A stretch of DNA of 64,000 bases from Cladorrhinum sp. PSN259 (GCA_033725935.1 MU867086.1:186001-250000); one strand, 5' to 3'. Counted from the first letter of the stretch, positions 20,904 through 32,228 are shown. The notes: generated by a model from the sequence alone, not told the origin. Made by a program: numbers and translations.

Positions 20904-21633
20904 ATGTCTCGAAACAAGCCCTACAACTTTTATGCTGTTTGGACTGGAAGAGTGCCTGGTATTTACAGGAACTGGGCGTGAGTCAACACTTGAACCCGCC
21001 TGTTGAGGCCAATTCCATGTTGACTAACATTGATATCCACGTTTCAGGGAGGCAGATAAGCAGGTCAAGGGATTTCCGAAAGCTGGGTACAAGGGTTTCT
21101 ACACTCTTGAGGAAGCTGAAGAGGCAATGCGGCAGCATCGAGAGGATAGCAAGCCTTCCATGACTGCAGATGAGTGCCGAGCCGCCAGCCAAATCTCCAA
21201 CCATGGGTCCGCCAGCAACGTCGACACGGGCAGGCCCAGAACACCCGCTGCGAGTACCTCACCTCGCTCGCCTCGCTCGCCTCGCTCACCTAGTTCACCT
21301 CTTTTACCTGATGTCTCACGTAATGCCTCACCTACCTCACCCATCCCCTCTTTCTCACCGACCATATCCACAGATGCCACAGCAGTCAACTCGACACAGG
21401 CAGAGTGCGAACCTCCCCAAGCTACACCTACCACACCAGCACCCGCAGGACAGCGACGGAGCAGTGAAACGAGCAGCAAAACGAGCAATTCCCATCGCCA
21501 AAAGCGGTACTACATCAAAAGAGGACCACAGACTCCCAAGAATCAAAACCATCACAACCGTGACGCTCAAGTTCCCAATCTCGCGAAGGAATTCAGTCGG
21601 CTCACTGTTGATGAAGTCAAGGTGACGAACTAA
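20904..21633 (+). CDS. viroplasmin / RNase H1 N-terminal-domain protein, no RNase H domain
   Basis: Two exons, 20904..20977 and 21048..21633; the 70-nt intron has donor GTGAGT, branch TGACTAACAT and acceptor TTTCAG. The product has 219 residues. The first 45 or so residues, split by the intron, match the hybrid-binding domain found at the N-terminus of eukaryotic RNase H1 and in caulimovirus inclusion-body protein: YNFYAVWTGRVPGIYRNW, then KGFPKAGYKGFYTLEEAEEA. The rest is a disordered Ser/Pro-rich tail with a SPRSPRSPRSP run, and basic patches near the C-terminus. There is no RNase H catalytic domain. By family knowledge the domain binds RNA:DNA hybrids or dsRNA. Many fungi have such stand-alone proteins of unknown role. 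Confidence 0.8.
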
Positions 21634-21882
21634 ACTGAAAACCGGTGTTGAAATCGTCAAACTATTTACAATGCTGAATGTCAGGGAGCGATAATTCAAA
21701 GGAGGGGCACGGAAGGACCTTGCAGCACTTTTCAGAATATTAAATTATAAATTTGGGTTTAAATAGGTACATCTTATCTAACAAAAATGTACACGCTTGT
21801 TATAACAAACGACCAATTTCAAGGAGAGAATTCGGTATCAAAAACTTGAACACGGCCTTCAATCATACATCTGTATTTTTTT

Positions 21883-23008
21883 TTATCCCATCTCATAGTA
21901 CCGCTGTTCCTGCCCACCTCGTGGAGCCGCAACCGCATTATGATTACCCTCCATCTCGCTCCTCATCTCTTCCCCGATCTCAACCGGGTACGGATTAACG
22001 GCCGTGTTCTCGGGTTTTTTATGAGCATACATGTATCCCTGACCGGGGGGACCAGGCATGTAATTCGGTGGCGCCTCGGAGATGTACGTGGATTCGCCGT
22101 GCATTTCTGACGGCGGAGTCGTCTTCTCCTGTGCTGCTTCTGCCTTCTGTTTTCGACGGAGGAGGCAGTACACTAGTAGTGCAGAAACTATAACTGCCAG
22201 TGGGATTCCCAGTCCCAAACCGACTTTGAGGCCTGTCGAGTCCGAGGAAGATGATTCGGCGGTGGCGTCCGAGTCTGCGGCGTTGGTTGAAGAGGATTCC
22301 GAGTTGCCTGAACCTGTTCCGGTGGGTGTACTTGGTGTTGTTTGAGTTGTGAGAGTGGTCGTAATTGCGGTTGTTGATGTCGTGGATGAGCTGGATGTTG
22401 ATGAAGAAATCGAGGTGCTGCTGACGCCAGGGGGGAAGCTCAGGGTGACGCCGGTTGCTCGCGCAGACACTTTGATACCGTTCTCGTCCAGAAAGATGCC
22501 CTTCTTCTCGGCGCAGCAGTTTTTGTTGTCGTCGCAGCAGAGACTGCCGTCGGCGCACACATTCACTCTCGGCATGCGGTTCGTTGCTGTTTCATCTTTG
22601 TTGGGGGCAAAAGTGTCAGTACAATGGCAGCCTGTCAAGAAAAAAAAAAGAAAAAAAAAAAGAAAAAAAAAACTCACTATATAGGCAGATCTGAGCACAA
22701 TCGGTGTTCCCATTCCACCCATTCATGTAGCAAGGCCCACGTACGAAAAGATCTGGAGGGTCACCATCATTGTGACACAACCGGTTCGACAAACAGGTGG
22801 CGGCCTCGCCGCAGCAAGCATTAGATCCTGGGCACCTCCTGTTGTTGACCATCACCTGTCCATCGAGACGGTAACAGGTTTCCGCATTCACTGCCGGAAT
22901 GGAAACCAGAAGCAAAATCATCGCGGGGAGGAGCGCGGCGAGGAGGTGCCGTAGACCGTGTACCCGGCTTCCCCCTCCCAGTGGTGGTGGATGATGTGAT
23001 CCTGCCAT
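21883..23008 (-). CDS. single-pass membrane protein with cysteine-rich ectodomain
   Basis: Two exons on the minus strand, 23008..22678 and 22631..21883, separated by a 46-nt intron that is almost pure T; the joined codon gives ICLYSCHCTDTF. The product has 359 residues. A signal peptide (HLLAALLPAMILLLVSIPAVNA) precedes a cysteine-rich ectodomain (CYRLDG, CPGSNACCG, CLSNRLCHNDG, then CADGSLCCDDNKNCC). A Ser/Thr-rich stalk of about 80 residues follows, then one transmembrane helix (LGLGIPLAVIVSALLVYCLL) with a basic stop RRKQK and a Pro/Tyr-rich cytoplasmic tail. The architecture is common in Sordariomycetes and resembles wall-stress-sensor-like mucins, but ligand and role are unknown. Start chosen at the first ATG ahead of the signal peptide. 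Confidence 0.8.
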
Positions 23009-23856
23009 CTCGAAATCGGCCGAAAGAGCAAAAACAGGGGAGGATAAAACCAGCAAAAGGAGCAGAGGTAATCGAAACCAAAAAACAGGGACTCAACAAA
23101 GGTTTAAATCAATCCGGGTTCCTGAGTGGATCTTCATTACCCTTGGCGGCCAGGATCGGGAAGAAACTCAGGGGGTACGGCGCAGTTGGGCTTGGCAGCA
23201 AGCGTGGAGTCGCGCGGTTACATTGGACGAATGGGGCTACAGGGAGTTACACTGAGCGTAAATCAAGAATTGCTTTCTTCAGCTCTCATCAAGTCTGGTT
23301 GCACAGCGTGTGCAGTACCCAATAATTTGGAAGGGCTTGATGATCTGATGGTTGAAGATCATCGGGTGTGGGACTTTCTCAAACGGTGACAGAATCCTTC
23401 TCCAGACGCCCGAGTTCTATGCAGATGCATGCGATCTCGTATAAATGGGTGCAGGAGGGATAGTAAGGTTGTTAACCTATAAATTTTGATGATACTCCTG
23501 GCGAAACATTAAGAGCATGCTCTCAGTGTAATCAGAGATGTCGAAACCACAATATTTGAATTATGAAAGTGAGAAGGAAAAAAAGAGGCTCTTCCGGATA
23601 CCGCGCGGATGTATCGGCGGTTCTGGACACCCCTAGTGTAGCGCAATTCAGGGGTGAAATCCTCCGCCACCTTAGCCTGCCAGGTCTGGTCTGTGGGCGA
23701 CCCACCAGCCTTTCACTGGTTCCTGACGGCTGCTGAATCTGAAACCGAGGTTTATCAGCTCGGTCATTGATTATTCCGTATCTAGTAGGTAATCCCACGA
23801 CTTACTATATATAAAAAACTCCCCACCAACTATTTGATTTCGACACCTCAGCTTGA
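23009..23856. other. intergenic
   Basis: Promoter of the membrane protein on one side and 3' region of the next minus-strand gene on the other. No gene is seen. Confidence 0.4.
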
Positions 23857-25044
23857 TTAGGTATTCTCCGGGGGACGCCTGTAAGCAATCCAAGCAATCA
23901 CAAGCTGTCCCACCCCAACAACAACCCCCAAAAACCCAAACAGCGCAGAGAGAAACAACCCCAAAATAGCGACCGTCAGCGCGTTCCTCTCCGAAGTGTG
24001 CCTCTCGAACCAGGCAACCATGGCATTATTCGGCGGTGGTTTTTTGATGATTTCGTGCAGGGCTGCCAGGCGATATCCCCAGTAGTTGAAGGACATGTCG
24101 TCGGGTGTTGCCCTCACGAACTCGATCCATTCCGCTTCGGCGTCAAAGTTGTGCTTGTCGATCATTGTCTTTAAAAGGGCTCGGGATTTCTTGTCGCGGA
24201 TGCTAGATACGGGGAAGAGAATGTCGTGGAAGGTGAGGAGTGTTTCGAGGAGGAGGCGAGGTGGGAGTGAGCCACTAAGACTATGTGATCAGTAGTGGCA
24301 CTCTGCCAGTGGTAATTCGGTATGTATGTATCTAGTATACCTTTTTATGCTCTCCTCGAACGAGAGATCCAGCGGCAGCTCCTTTGCTTTTGTCAGGTGT
24401 GCTCTCAGGAATGAGACCTGATGGAAGACTTTGAGAGTCATGGTCTTGGTGTCAAGTTCGAGATGTTCGAGGAGGTTGTTGGTGCCCCTAATTTTGATTC
24501 CGTATCGCTTGACTAGCTTCCATGCTTTCAAAGACTTTTTGTTGAAAAGTTTCCCGCGAGTTTCGTGTCCTGGCTGTGTGGTCGGCGGTGTGAATGTGTC
24601 CTGGATGAATGAGGCAAAAGGGGTATCTCCTTGCCATTTGGTTTGGCAAGAGCTCGATCTATGGAGAGCTAAAGCGGACGAATAATAATCGGCCAGCATG
24701 CAGTCGATGGCAAAAAGCACATTAACTGTGATCCTCGCTATGTGCTCTTTCTCTTTGAGACTTATTTCGGCAGGGTTCCCACTCGTGATCTTGTCAATGA
24801 ATCCATTAAAGCTAATCTTTGGATCATTGACCAATACCTGAGTCCATCTGAGGATGTCTTGATGGATCTGAAGAAGGGAGGTGTCAAATTCAATGACAGC
24901 ATCCCCAGAGGAGGCTGGACAAACGACGGCGGAATAATGCTGGAAATAGGCGGCAAATTTGGAACTGCCAGCGCTCCTGGCCAGAGTGTCACTGAATATG
25001 GTCTGCACAATCTGCTGCTTCTCTGTATCGTTTGGTGGCAACAT
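23857..25044 (-). CDS. unknown protein with C-terminal transmembrane hairpin
   Basis: Two exons on the minus strand, 25044..24341 and 24280..23857, with a 60-nt intron (donor GTATAC, acceptor ACATAG), give 375 residues. I do not recognise a family. The first 330 residues look like a soluble helical protein with no signal peptide. The last 40 contain a long hydrophobic stretch (ALTVAILGLFLSALFGFLGVVVGVGQLVIAWI, positions about 335-367) with Gly residues in the middle, long enough for a tail anchor or a two-helix hairpin, followed by YRRPPENT. It would be anchored in an internal or plasma membrane facing the cytosol. It is divergent from the protease-RRM gene with only 226 bp between starts, so the two may share a promoter. 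Confidence 0.75.
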
Positions 25045-25270
25045 TTTGTTCCTGTTGATGGAGGTACAGTACTTGTTTGCTCCGATTTGGAATGGGGAGA
25101 GAGTGCTTGAAAAAAACTGAAGAAAAGAAGGCGCCCATGCCGTTCTTTCTTTTGGCCCCCAATCTGCACTGCCTCCAGATCTGCACTTTTGTGCGGGGTT
25201 ACCTTACCTACCTCAGCCCACTCAATAGAATCTTTCACACTCTTTTAACATCAACAACAGTGACAGCGTC

Positions 25271-27903
25271 ATGGCAACAGCTTCGGCGGTTCATCCGGCC
25301 TTTGGTCCTCAACCTCCGCCATCTCCAAGTCCTAGCCCTGACATCAAGTCGAGTGGATCAGGGTTTTACTCAGAAGACACACAGCGGACCATTTCACGAC
25401 TGTCGCCATGCATTGAGGAGCGGACCGAGGATGACATCGCCTTCCGGGAGCCTGTTCAGATTCCGGACTGCTCTCCGCCGACGTTTGTTTATCCACACAG
25501 CAGCGCAGCCATCGATGTCGCTTTTCACGATCGATTTCGCGAGGTCGTCAGCATCTTCCGACATAACACTTTGGAAGATCCTCGGCTTCGCGAGAACGCT
25601 CGGTTCATCGACTACACCCTCAGACTATGCGGACCTTCGCCTGCAGCATCACACCCATCAATCCTCGTATTCTGCCGCAACAAGGTTTTCAAGTATTTGA
25701 GGCCTTTGTTGACAAGCAAAGAACTCAAGTTTCAGTATGCGCTTCGCAAGCCCCCTCGGAGATTTCCTTGGAGCAAACCTGAGGCGCCACCCTTAGCCAC
25801 CGATCACAGGCCATCTTTCAACCTGTACTTTTGGAGGGAGAGCATCCCGAGAACTCTATTTTGTGGCCAAAGGTGTACCATAACGTTAGAGTCAAGGCCA
25901 CACACCCTGGTATCCGAACTTACTCACTGCGGCACTGTCATCTGGCAATCCGACAGCACGGTTCGATCGATATTAGGATGTGTGATTCAGGTGGGCTCTG
26001 AATGGTACTCCATGACGGCAAAGCACGCATCAAATCCCGACATATCTTCCAGAATGTTTAAACCTCCATTGAAACTCTTCCGGGAAAGCGATAATCCAAA
26101 AGGTCTCGATGAGCCATTGAGGGATTTGGAGAAGGAACTGCTGGAAACTCACTGCCAAGATGACGACGATGATATATACGTCATTGACGATGTTGAGTAT
26201 GGCAATGTCGATGAATCCGACGACGAAGATGAAGACAAAGACGAAGAGGACGAAGATGACGCGCATCTGATGGATTTCGATGAGGCCATTCCAGATGTTC
26301 ACAGGATGGTTGACACCAGCTGTGTTTTCCTAACAACCGCTGAACAACTCAAACTGGGCGGACCAGACTGCGACTGGGCCTTGATCAAACTTGACGACCC
26401 CAAGGACTGGAGACCGAATGCTTTCCTCCGGGTGCCTCATATCAACAACCCTGCTATTCAGTTTATATCGACCGTCGCCGAAACATTTCCCACGCGAGAG
26501 ACCCCTGTCTTGGTCATAACAATGGGCGATTATCCCGCAGAAGCAACATTACAGCCCGGGACGTCATTTTTGGGCGGCATCAACGGAGACACACCATCCG
26601 AGGTTCACGTGCTTATACTGAAGCATGTAACCAGTAAGTCAAGATCAGCATACCTCCCCATGTCTAGGTCTCTTTCTGATCATATAATGTATCCGTAGGT
26701 CTCGGTTTTGGTGACTCGGGCGCCCTTGTTGTAGATGCGGAGACAAGCGTCATCTACGGGCATGTCATCGGCTGCAACCCTTTGGGAGAAGTTTACATCA
26801 GCTCATTCCAAACGGTCCTGGACCAGATTCAGCAGAGATTCCCTGATGTTTCTGTCTCGCTGCCCGAACCTAGTCAGACCTTCAAGAACCTGCTCCTGCT
26901 CCGGGGATTCAAAGGCGACAAGCTTCCTTCCCAGTCAAGACAGCTGGCGGAGGTGCATCCTGAAGCTGCCGCCGAACGGAACAAGGCTGAAAGGAAGCGC
27001 GTTGAACTGGAGAATGAACCTGAACTACTCCCATCTGAAGCTGCAGCTGAACGGAGCAATGCGAAAAGAACTCATCTGAAACTGGATGATGATCTTCGAA
27101 CACTTCAGTTACAAAAATTTCAAGCAAAAGCGCGGGAACTCGAAGTGAAAGCCACGCTAGAGAAGGCCAAAGCTGAAATTGCACGACTTGAGCAAGACAA
27201 CAAGAGGCTCGAAGAGGAACTCGCGAAGCTCCAAGGGAAACTGAATCAACAGAATCTAGAGATTGAACGACAGGCTTCTGTTGCCCGGCCACAGCCTCTC
27301 CCTCCTTATGATTTCTCGCTCTATTTTTACCCACCACCACCCGCACCACCCCCACCAACCCCACCATTTTTTCCTCCAAGATCTAAACATCACGGATCCT
27401 ACGAGTACAGAATGTATACTGATGAGAACTCGCCATGCAATAGCAATACACTATACGTCGAAAACCTTCCTATTGACGCTTCTGAAGAGGAACTGGGCGC
27501 GCTCTTCACGAAGCAGCAGGGCTATAAGAGGATGTCGTTCCGTACCAAGACGAATGGCCCCATGTGCTTTGTTGAATTCGAGGATACCGCTTCTGCTACA
27601 AGGGCTTTAACAGAGCTTGATGGCGTCAACCTCAACAACAGTGTAAATGGCGGCATTCGTTTAAGTTTCTCAAAGAATCCGCTTGGAATTCGCTCGGGAC
27701 AGTCGGTGGACTATGGGTTCACCCAGGTTGGTTTACAACGGGTTCCCAGTCCTCCAATGAGTCGCAATCCTGGCGTTGGGTCCAATGACCGGGACTCTGG
27801 TTATGAACCGTCACATGATCGCGACTTTGGTTATGAACCGTCAAATGACCGGGACTCTGGTTATGTAGGGTCAACTGATTTGTTCCAATTTATGAAAGCA
27901 TAA
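25271..27903 (+). CDS. trypsin-like protease domain + coiled coil + Whi3-like RRM fusion
   Basis: Two exons, 25271..26633 and 26699..27903; 65-nt intron with donor GTAAGT and acceptor CCGTAG; the joined codon restores SLGFGDSG. The product has 855 residues. A trypsin-fold triad can be read: H252 in MTAKHA, D368 in CDWALIKLDD and S461 in GDSGALVVD. An acidic loop (about 300-335, D/E-rich) lies between H and D. After the protease comes an Ala/Glu/Lys-rich coiled coil (about 545-640), a Pro-rich linker (PPPPAPPPPTPPF), and an RRM at about 704-790 (NTLYVENLPI, FVEFED, GGIRLSFSKNP). The RRM resembles that of Whi3-type RNA-binding proteins. Three 10-residue repeats end the protein. No signal peptide, so cytosolic. 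The function of the combination is unknown; the frame is open throughout exon 2, so this is not two merged genes. Confidence 0.8.
27781..27870 (+). repeat. three 30-bp tandem repeats in coding sequence
   Basis: Three units of 30 bp encode SNDRDSGYEP-like decapeptides at the C-terminus of the protease-RRM protein. Units differ at a few positions. Confidence 0.9.
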
Positions 27904-28499
27904 CTGTTCAGGAGCATTTCTGGGTCAGTCCCCCCAGGCCCTGGTAATGTCGATGCGGGATCAGGGCGAGATGGATAGGCAATTGATTGATAGGCACCCC
28001 CTTTCTGATGCATGGTGTGGGAATGCCCCACTTGGCCATTAGGGCGAGGTGGTGGCCCAGGCTCCAGATAGCTGAAATTTAGAGAGTTGCTGGATGGGAA
28101 AATTCTTTTCCTCCAACAACCACATATCACCGGATTCACAGACGTAGATCGTCATCCATTTAAGTGCTTCGCATTTGGACCAAACAGATGTGGTATTCAG
28201 CACATCGGTTGTAATGCGGGAAGGGAAACCCGATCGTGTGCCATCATCAGGCCAATCAGGCCAATCAGGACAGTCAGCCCAGTCAGGCCAATTCAGCCCA
28301 GTCAGCCCAGTCAGGCAAATCGGTTCTGCTTCTCCCCACTTTCTCAAACCCCGGAATAGATATATAAACCTCGCTTATCCAGCAAGGTTTGACATATCAA
28401 TCCTTCATTCCACGCAGCCCTTATTACATTTTTCTTTCTTTCCGAAATATTTGTGTCAACTCCATCATCAGTGTCCTAACTTCGGAGATTATCCACGCA
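27904..28499. other. intergenic, promoter of the zinc-finger gene
   Basis: No gene. Contains the CCAAT-bearing tandem repeat at 28247..28322. Confidence 0.5.
28247..28322. repeat. 9-10 bp tandem repeats with CCAAT motifs
   Basis: Degenerate units of CAGGCCAAT and CAGTCAGCC follow each other about eight times. Three contain CCAAT, the core of the HAP/CBF binding site. The block lies about 180-250 bp before the ATG of the C2H2 gene. Confidence 0.8.
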
Positions 28500-29476
28500 A
28501 TGGAAGACAACTCTCAATTCTCAACCCCCTTTACGATGGAACTTTTCGGTAAGGGAGTGTGGACAGTCGTCCTCTTGGATATACAGGCAGCGGAGGAGCA
28601 CGTGATGTCCCTGTGATATCGTGCTTGAACAATGGCGTTAGGCGGAATGCACCTACTGCCATCGTTTCCATCAACCTCCCTGCCGGTGAATATGATTGAT
28701 GGAAACGAGGCAGTATGGTGCATTCCGCCTCTCCGCCATTGTTCAAGCGTCGAAAGCGTATGTGTTAACCTCTCCCTCTTCGACTTTCCGCTCGTCGTCG
28801 GCTAAAAGGCTGACGAGCGAGTAGGACAAACAGATGCGGCTACCATCGAGAGCTGGAACGGAAGCTTTCTTACTCCAACCAATTCTTGGTCCTGGGATGG
28901 GGGTGTCATCGCTGACATGGACCTTGCTTGGTCTCCTTCACCCATGAGTGTTCCGTTTTCGGACCTCGCCGGGAATTCCCAGACCTACAGTTCGGACAAG
29001 TGCTTCATCAATCCTTAACCTATTCTGTAAGCAGTACAGAAGCTAATTGCGTTATTACTCTCTCTTGTAGCTTTCAGATGACGGCCACATCGGACTCGCC
29101 GGCTATTCTCCGCCTCACGTGCGAGCAATGCCATATGAGTTTCCGCTCCAAGAAGGACGCAAATCGTCACAAACAAGGGGTCCACGACAAGCTTACGCCC
29201 TACTATTGCGTCGAACCAGGTTGCCTACGGGGGAGAGGTTTCACTCGGAAAGACAATCTTGAGCAACATCGACGCAATGTTCACAACAAGATGAATACTT
29301 CCGCAAGCCAGCGTGGAACCAAGTCGAACCGAATGCCACGCTTACGAACTCGGAAGGCGTGCAATGCAGACGACTTAAGTCGACTTTCGAAGGATGAGCT
29401 GGTGGCTCTCTTGGTCAAGGAGCGAGAATTTGCGCGACTGGGTGGCAACGGCAGAGGCAATGAAGCAGAAGATTGA
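28500..29476 (+). CDS. C2H2 zinc-finger protein
   Basis: Modelled as three exons, 28500..28548, 28834..28999 and 29071..29476, 206 residues. Exon 1 (MEDNSQFSTPFTMELF) joins exon 2 (DAATIESWNGSFLTPTNSW) in frame across a 285-nt intron with good signals (GTAAGG, AAACAG). The second intron is less sure: donor GTGCTT, acceptor TTGTAG; it keeps the frame and avoids a stop. Exon 3 has two C2H2 fingers, CEQCHMSFRSKKDANRHKQGVH and a second of CVEPGC...HRRNVH type with an inserted GRGF. An acidic/aromatic N-terminal part could be an activation region. A C-terminal helix (LSRLSKDELVALLVKERE) may dimerise. A nuclear DNA-binding regulator is likely; targets are unknown. Intron 1 is unusually long for this window and holds a 52-bp hairpin. 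Confidence 0.7.
28623..28748. repeat. long inverted repeat (hairpin) in intron 1 of the zinc-finger gene
   Basis: Left arm 28623..28674 and right arm 28696..28748 are near-perfect reverse complements (start GCTTGAACAATGGCG, end TCGTTTCCATCAA), with a 21-nt loop. A second, shorter stem (CGCTCGTC / GACGAGCG) lies nearby at about 28789..28820. Confidence 0.9.
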
Positions 29477-30228
29477 TGAATATTGGGTTTAGGGCTGGAG
29501 AGGAGCGATGAGCCTGGGACTGGGAATGGTAGAGATGGTGCTTTTATCGCTAAGACTAATTCGGCAAAAATATAATCTGGCGCCTTGGCCGCCGACTTTA
29601 CCTCTCTCCCTCTCTCAGCGCAGCTCTCGCCGTTTACGGCTGGGCAGTTCGCCGTGTGAGTGCCTTCATGGATGCTAGGCCGGCGTATTCACCCTTGGCA
29701 TTATTCTCAGACTTGCCTCACCCTTTGAAGGATTGTGGTAGCCAATTGAACGTCACCATGTGCTTCGTTTTTCCAGCGCGTGCCAACCGCCGTGAAGACG
29801 GCTATCTGATCGAACGATATCGTTATAACCCCTGGCCCTTATACCGGCCAGCTCGAGCGCCGATACAAGAACTCATCTTCCTTCACACACTGGCTGGCTT
29901 GTCACCATCAACGCTGGAGTTTCAAAACCGCAATCACGACACTCTCACGTGAAACCATCCAATGTATATCAAAGAGGCGCTGCTGGACAGTGCTGCAGAC
30001 AGATGCAGGTATGCAATCGTCGCTCATACGTTGTTCAATTTGGGAGTCGCGGGATGCTAATTTAGTCGCTAAACGATTTTGGGAACGCGGGGAGAGGACC
30101 CACGTCGGGACGGGAGCGTGACCCACTTAGATCTCTGCGACATGGGCCGGAAAAAAAGTTAGCTGCACTCCCCCAAAAGCCTTTCACATTTTCACGGCCA
30201 TGAAAGCAATCCTCTGCCAATTCGCAAA
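29477..30228. other. intergenic
   Basis: Upstream region of PUS1. A 98-codon open frame at 29656..29952 has no recognisable motif and is left uncalled. Confidence 0.4.
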
Positions 30229-32228
30229 ATGGCAACCGACGAGATGCCCACAACAGTTTCAGAAGGCCCTGCGCCCAGCGCTCCTAGCAGCGCACCGCAG
30301 GATTCCAATTCCAAAGATAGCCAGAACAATGGCAACAACCGCCACGGAAAGCGGGGCGGCGGAAAGGGCAGAGACCGCGGAAGCGACAAGCCCTGGGGAG
30401 AGAACAAGCGAAAGCACACCGGCTTCGGGAGCGCAAAGTAGGTTGACACTTTTTTTGGAATCAATAGTTATATGCACTCAATGCCGACCTTCTAACGCAG
30501 CAACACGATATAGAGGCGATGTCCCCGACAAGCGCGAACAGATTTCACGGAACCGTGAGGCGAAGCGCCGCAAGGTGATCGCCGAGGAAGTCCAGGGCAA
30601 GAGCTTCATGAGCATCAATTTCACTCCCGAAGAGATCGCCGCCGAAGAACGACGACCGAAGCGCAAGGTGGCCGTGTTGATTGGCTACGCGGGTACCGGA
30701 TACCACGGAATCCAGATCAACCACAAGGAAAAAACCATCGAGGGCGACATTTTTGCTGCATTCGTTGCCGCTGGTGCTATTTCCAAGGTCAATGCCGACG
30801 ACCCCAAGAAGTCGAGCTTGGTTCGCTGCGCGCGCACGGATAAAGGTGTCCACGCCGCCGGCAATGTTTTGTCTCTCAAGCTCATTGTCGAGGACGAGGA
30901 TATCGTCGACAAGATCAACTCTCAACTTCCCGACCAGATCAGGATATGGGGCATTCAGCGCACCAGCAACTCCTTCAGCTGCTACCAAGCCTGCGACTCG
31001 AGATGGTATGAGTACCTCATGCCCAGCTACTCTCTCCTCCCACCGCAACCGCACACCTTCCTCGGTAAGAAGCTTTACGAATCTGCGAAAGAGAAGGGGG
31101 TTTACGATGAATACTTGGGTCGTTTGGATGACGTGAAGGACTTCTGGGAAGAGGTGGAGAAGAATGATATTGAGCCAATCCTCGCCAAGTTGGACCCCGA
31201 GGTTAAGGCCGAGGTCCTGCGCAAGCTCCACGACAGCGCCGACGTCGAACTCGAAGACGATGCCGAGCCTTCAAACAAGGAGACCCAAAAGGAGGATACC
31301 AACACAGACAAGATGGACGTTGATGCCGCAGAGGATTCAGCTGAGCCCAGCGCTTCCGAAGAGGCTCCTGCACCTGAAGCCACCGAGACCGAGACCGAGA
31401 CCGTTACAAAGGCTCCCAAGGAACTCAGCCCCGTCGACGCCGCCCTCCGCGACATCAAAGCAGCCTACGTAGCAGCCAAGAGACGGTACCGCGTAGTCCC
31501 CGCGCGTATCCAACGCCTCCAAGAAGCTCTCAACCTGTACCTCGGCACCCGTAACTACCACAACTACACAATCATGAAATCATTCAAGGACGCCTCGGCT
31601 AAGCGCCACATCAAGTCGTTCGAAGTCAACCCGACCCCCATCCAGATCGGCGACACCGAGTGGTTATCCCTCAAGGTACACGGCCAATCATTCATGATGC
31701 ACCAGATCCGCAAAATGGTGGCGATGGCAGTCATGGTAGTCCGGTGCGGCGCCCCAGTTTCTCTGATTACGGAATCTTATGGCGCCCGGAGGATCAGCAT
31801 CCCCAAGGCGCCCGGTCTGGGACTGATGCTCGAGAGGCCAATGTTTACAGAGTACAACAAGAAGGCCGCGACGCTCGAAAAGGATCCCATCGATTTTGCA
31901 AAGTACGAGGACCAGATTCAGAGGTTCAAGGATGAACATATTTACAGGAGGATGTTTGAGGTTGAGGAAAAGGAGAATTCGTGAGTTATTTATTAACCGC
32001 CCCCAACTTCCAAAGACCAGGCAGGATGTATTTGCTAAAATAAAACTTTGTAGTTTCCACCTCTTCTTCAACCAGGTAGACAACTTTAGGACCGATTACT
32101 TCCTCTGGGTCACGGCCGGCGGTCTCGAGGCGTCCCACGAGCGCGCCGATAGGGTTGAGCGAGTACCAAAGGCTCTGCAGGCCGAGCTGGGAGACGAGGC
32201 CGATGGTGTTGTTGAAGTCGGGACATGA
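30229..32228 (+). CDS. PUS1: tRNA pseudouridine synthase Pus1
   Basis: Three exons, 30229..30437, 30514..31980 and 32054..32228, give 616 residues. Intron 1 is 76 nt (GTAGGT...ATATAG) and intron 2 is 73 nt (GTGAGT...TTGTAG); the last junction restores KENSFHLFFNQVDNF, a conserved Pus1 end. The TruA-type catalytic motif is CARTDKGVHA with the nucleophilic Asp at about residue 179. Other landmarks are VAVLIGYAGTGYHGIQ, NSFSCYQACDSRWYEY, NYHNYTIMKSF and SFMMHQIRKMVAMAV. The N-terminus is basic and Gly/Arg-rich, as in nuclear forms. An acidic, low-complexity insert (about 300-380, rich in E/T/A) separates core blocks. The enzyme makes pseudouridine at several tRNA positions (for example 27, 34, 36 in yeast) and in snRNA. 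Confidence 0.92.

Noticed and set aside
29656..29952. 98-codon plus-strand frame
   Set aside because: No domain, no splice support, poor context; left uncalled.
30200..30480. Single-exon reading of PUS1 from 30200
   Set aside because: The upstream frame encodes a non-Pus1 sequence; the ATG at 30229 with the 76-nt intron gives a typical Gly/Arg-rich Pus1 N-terminus.
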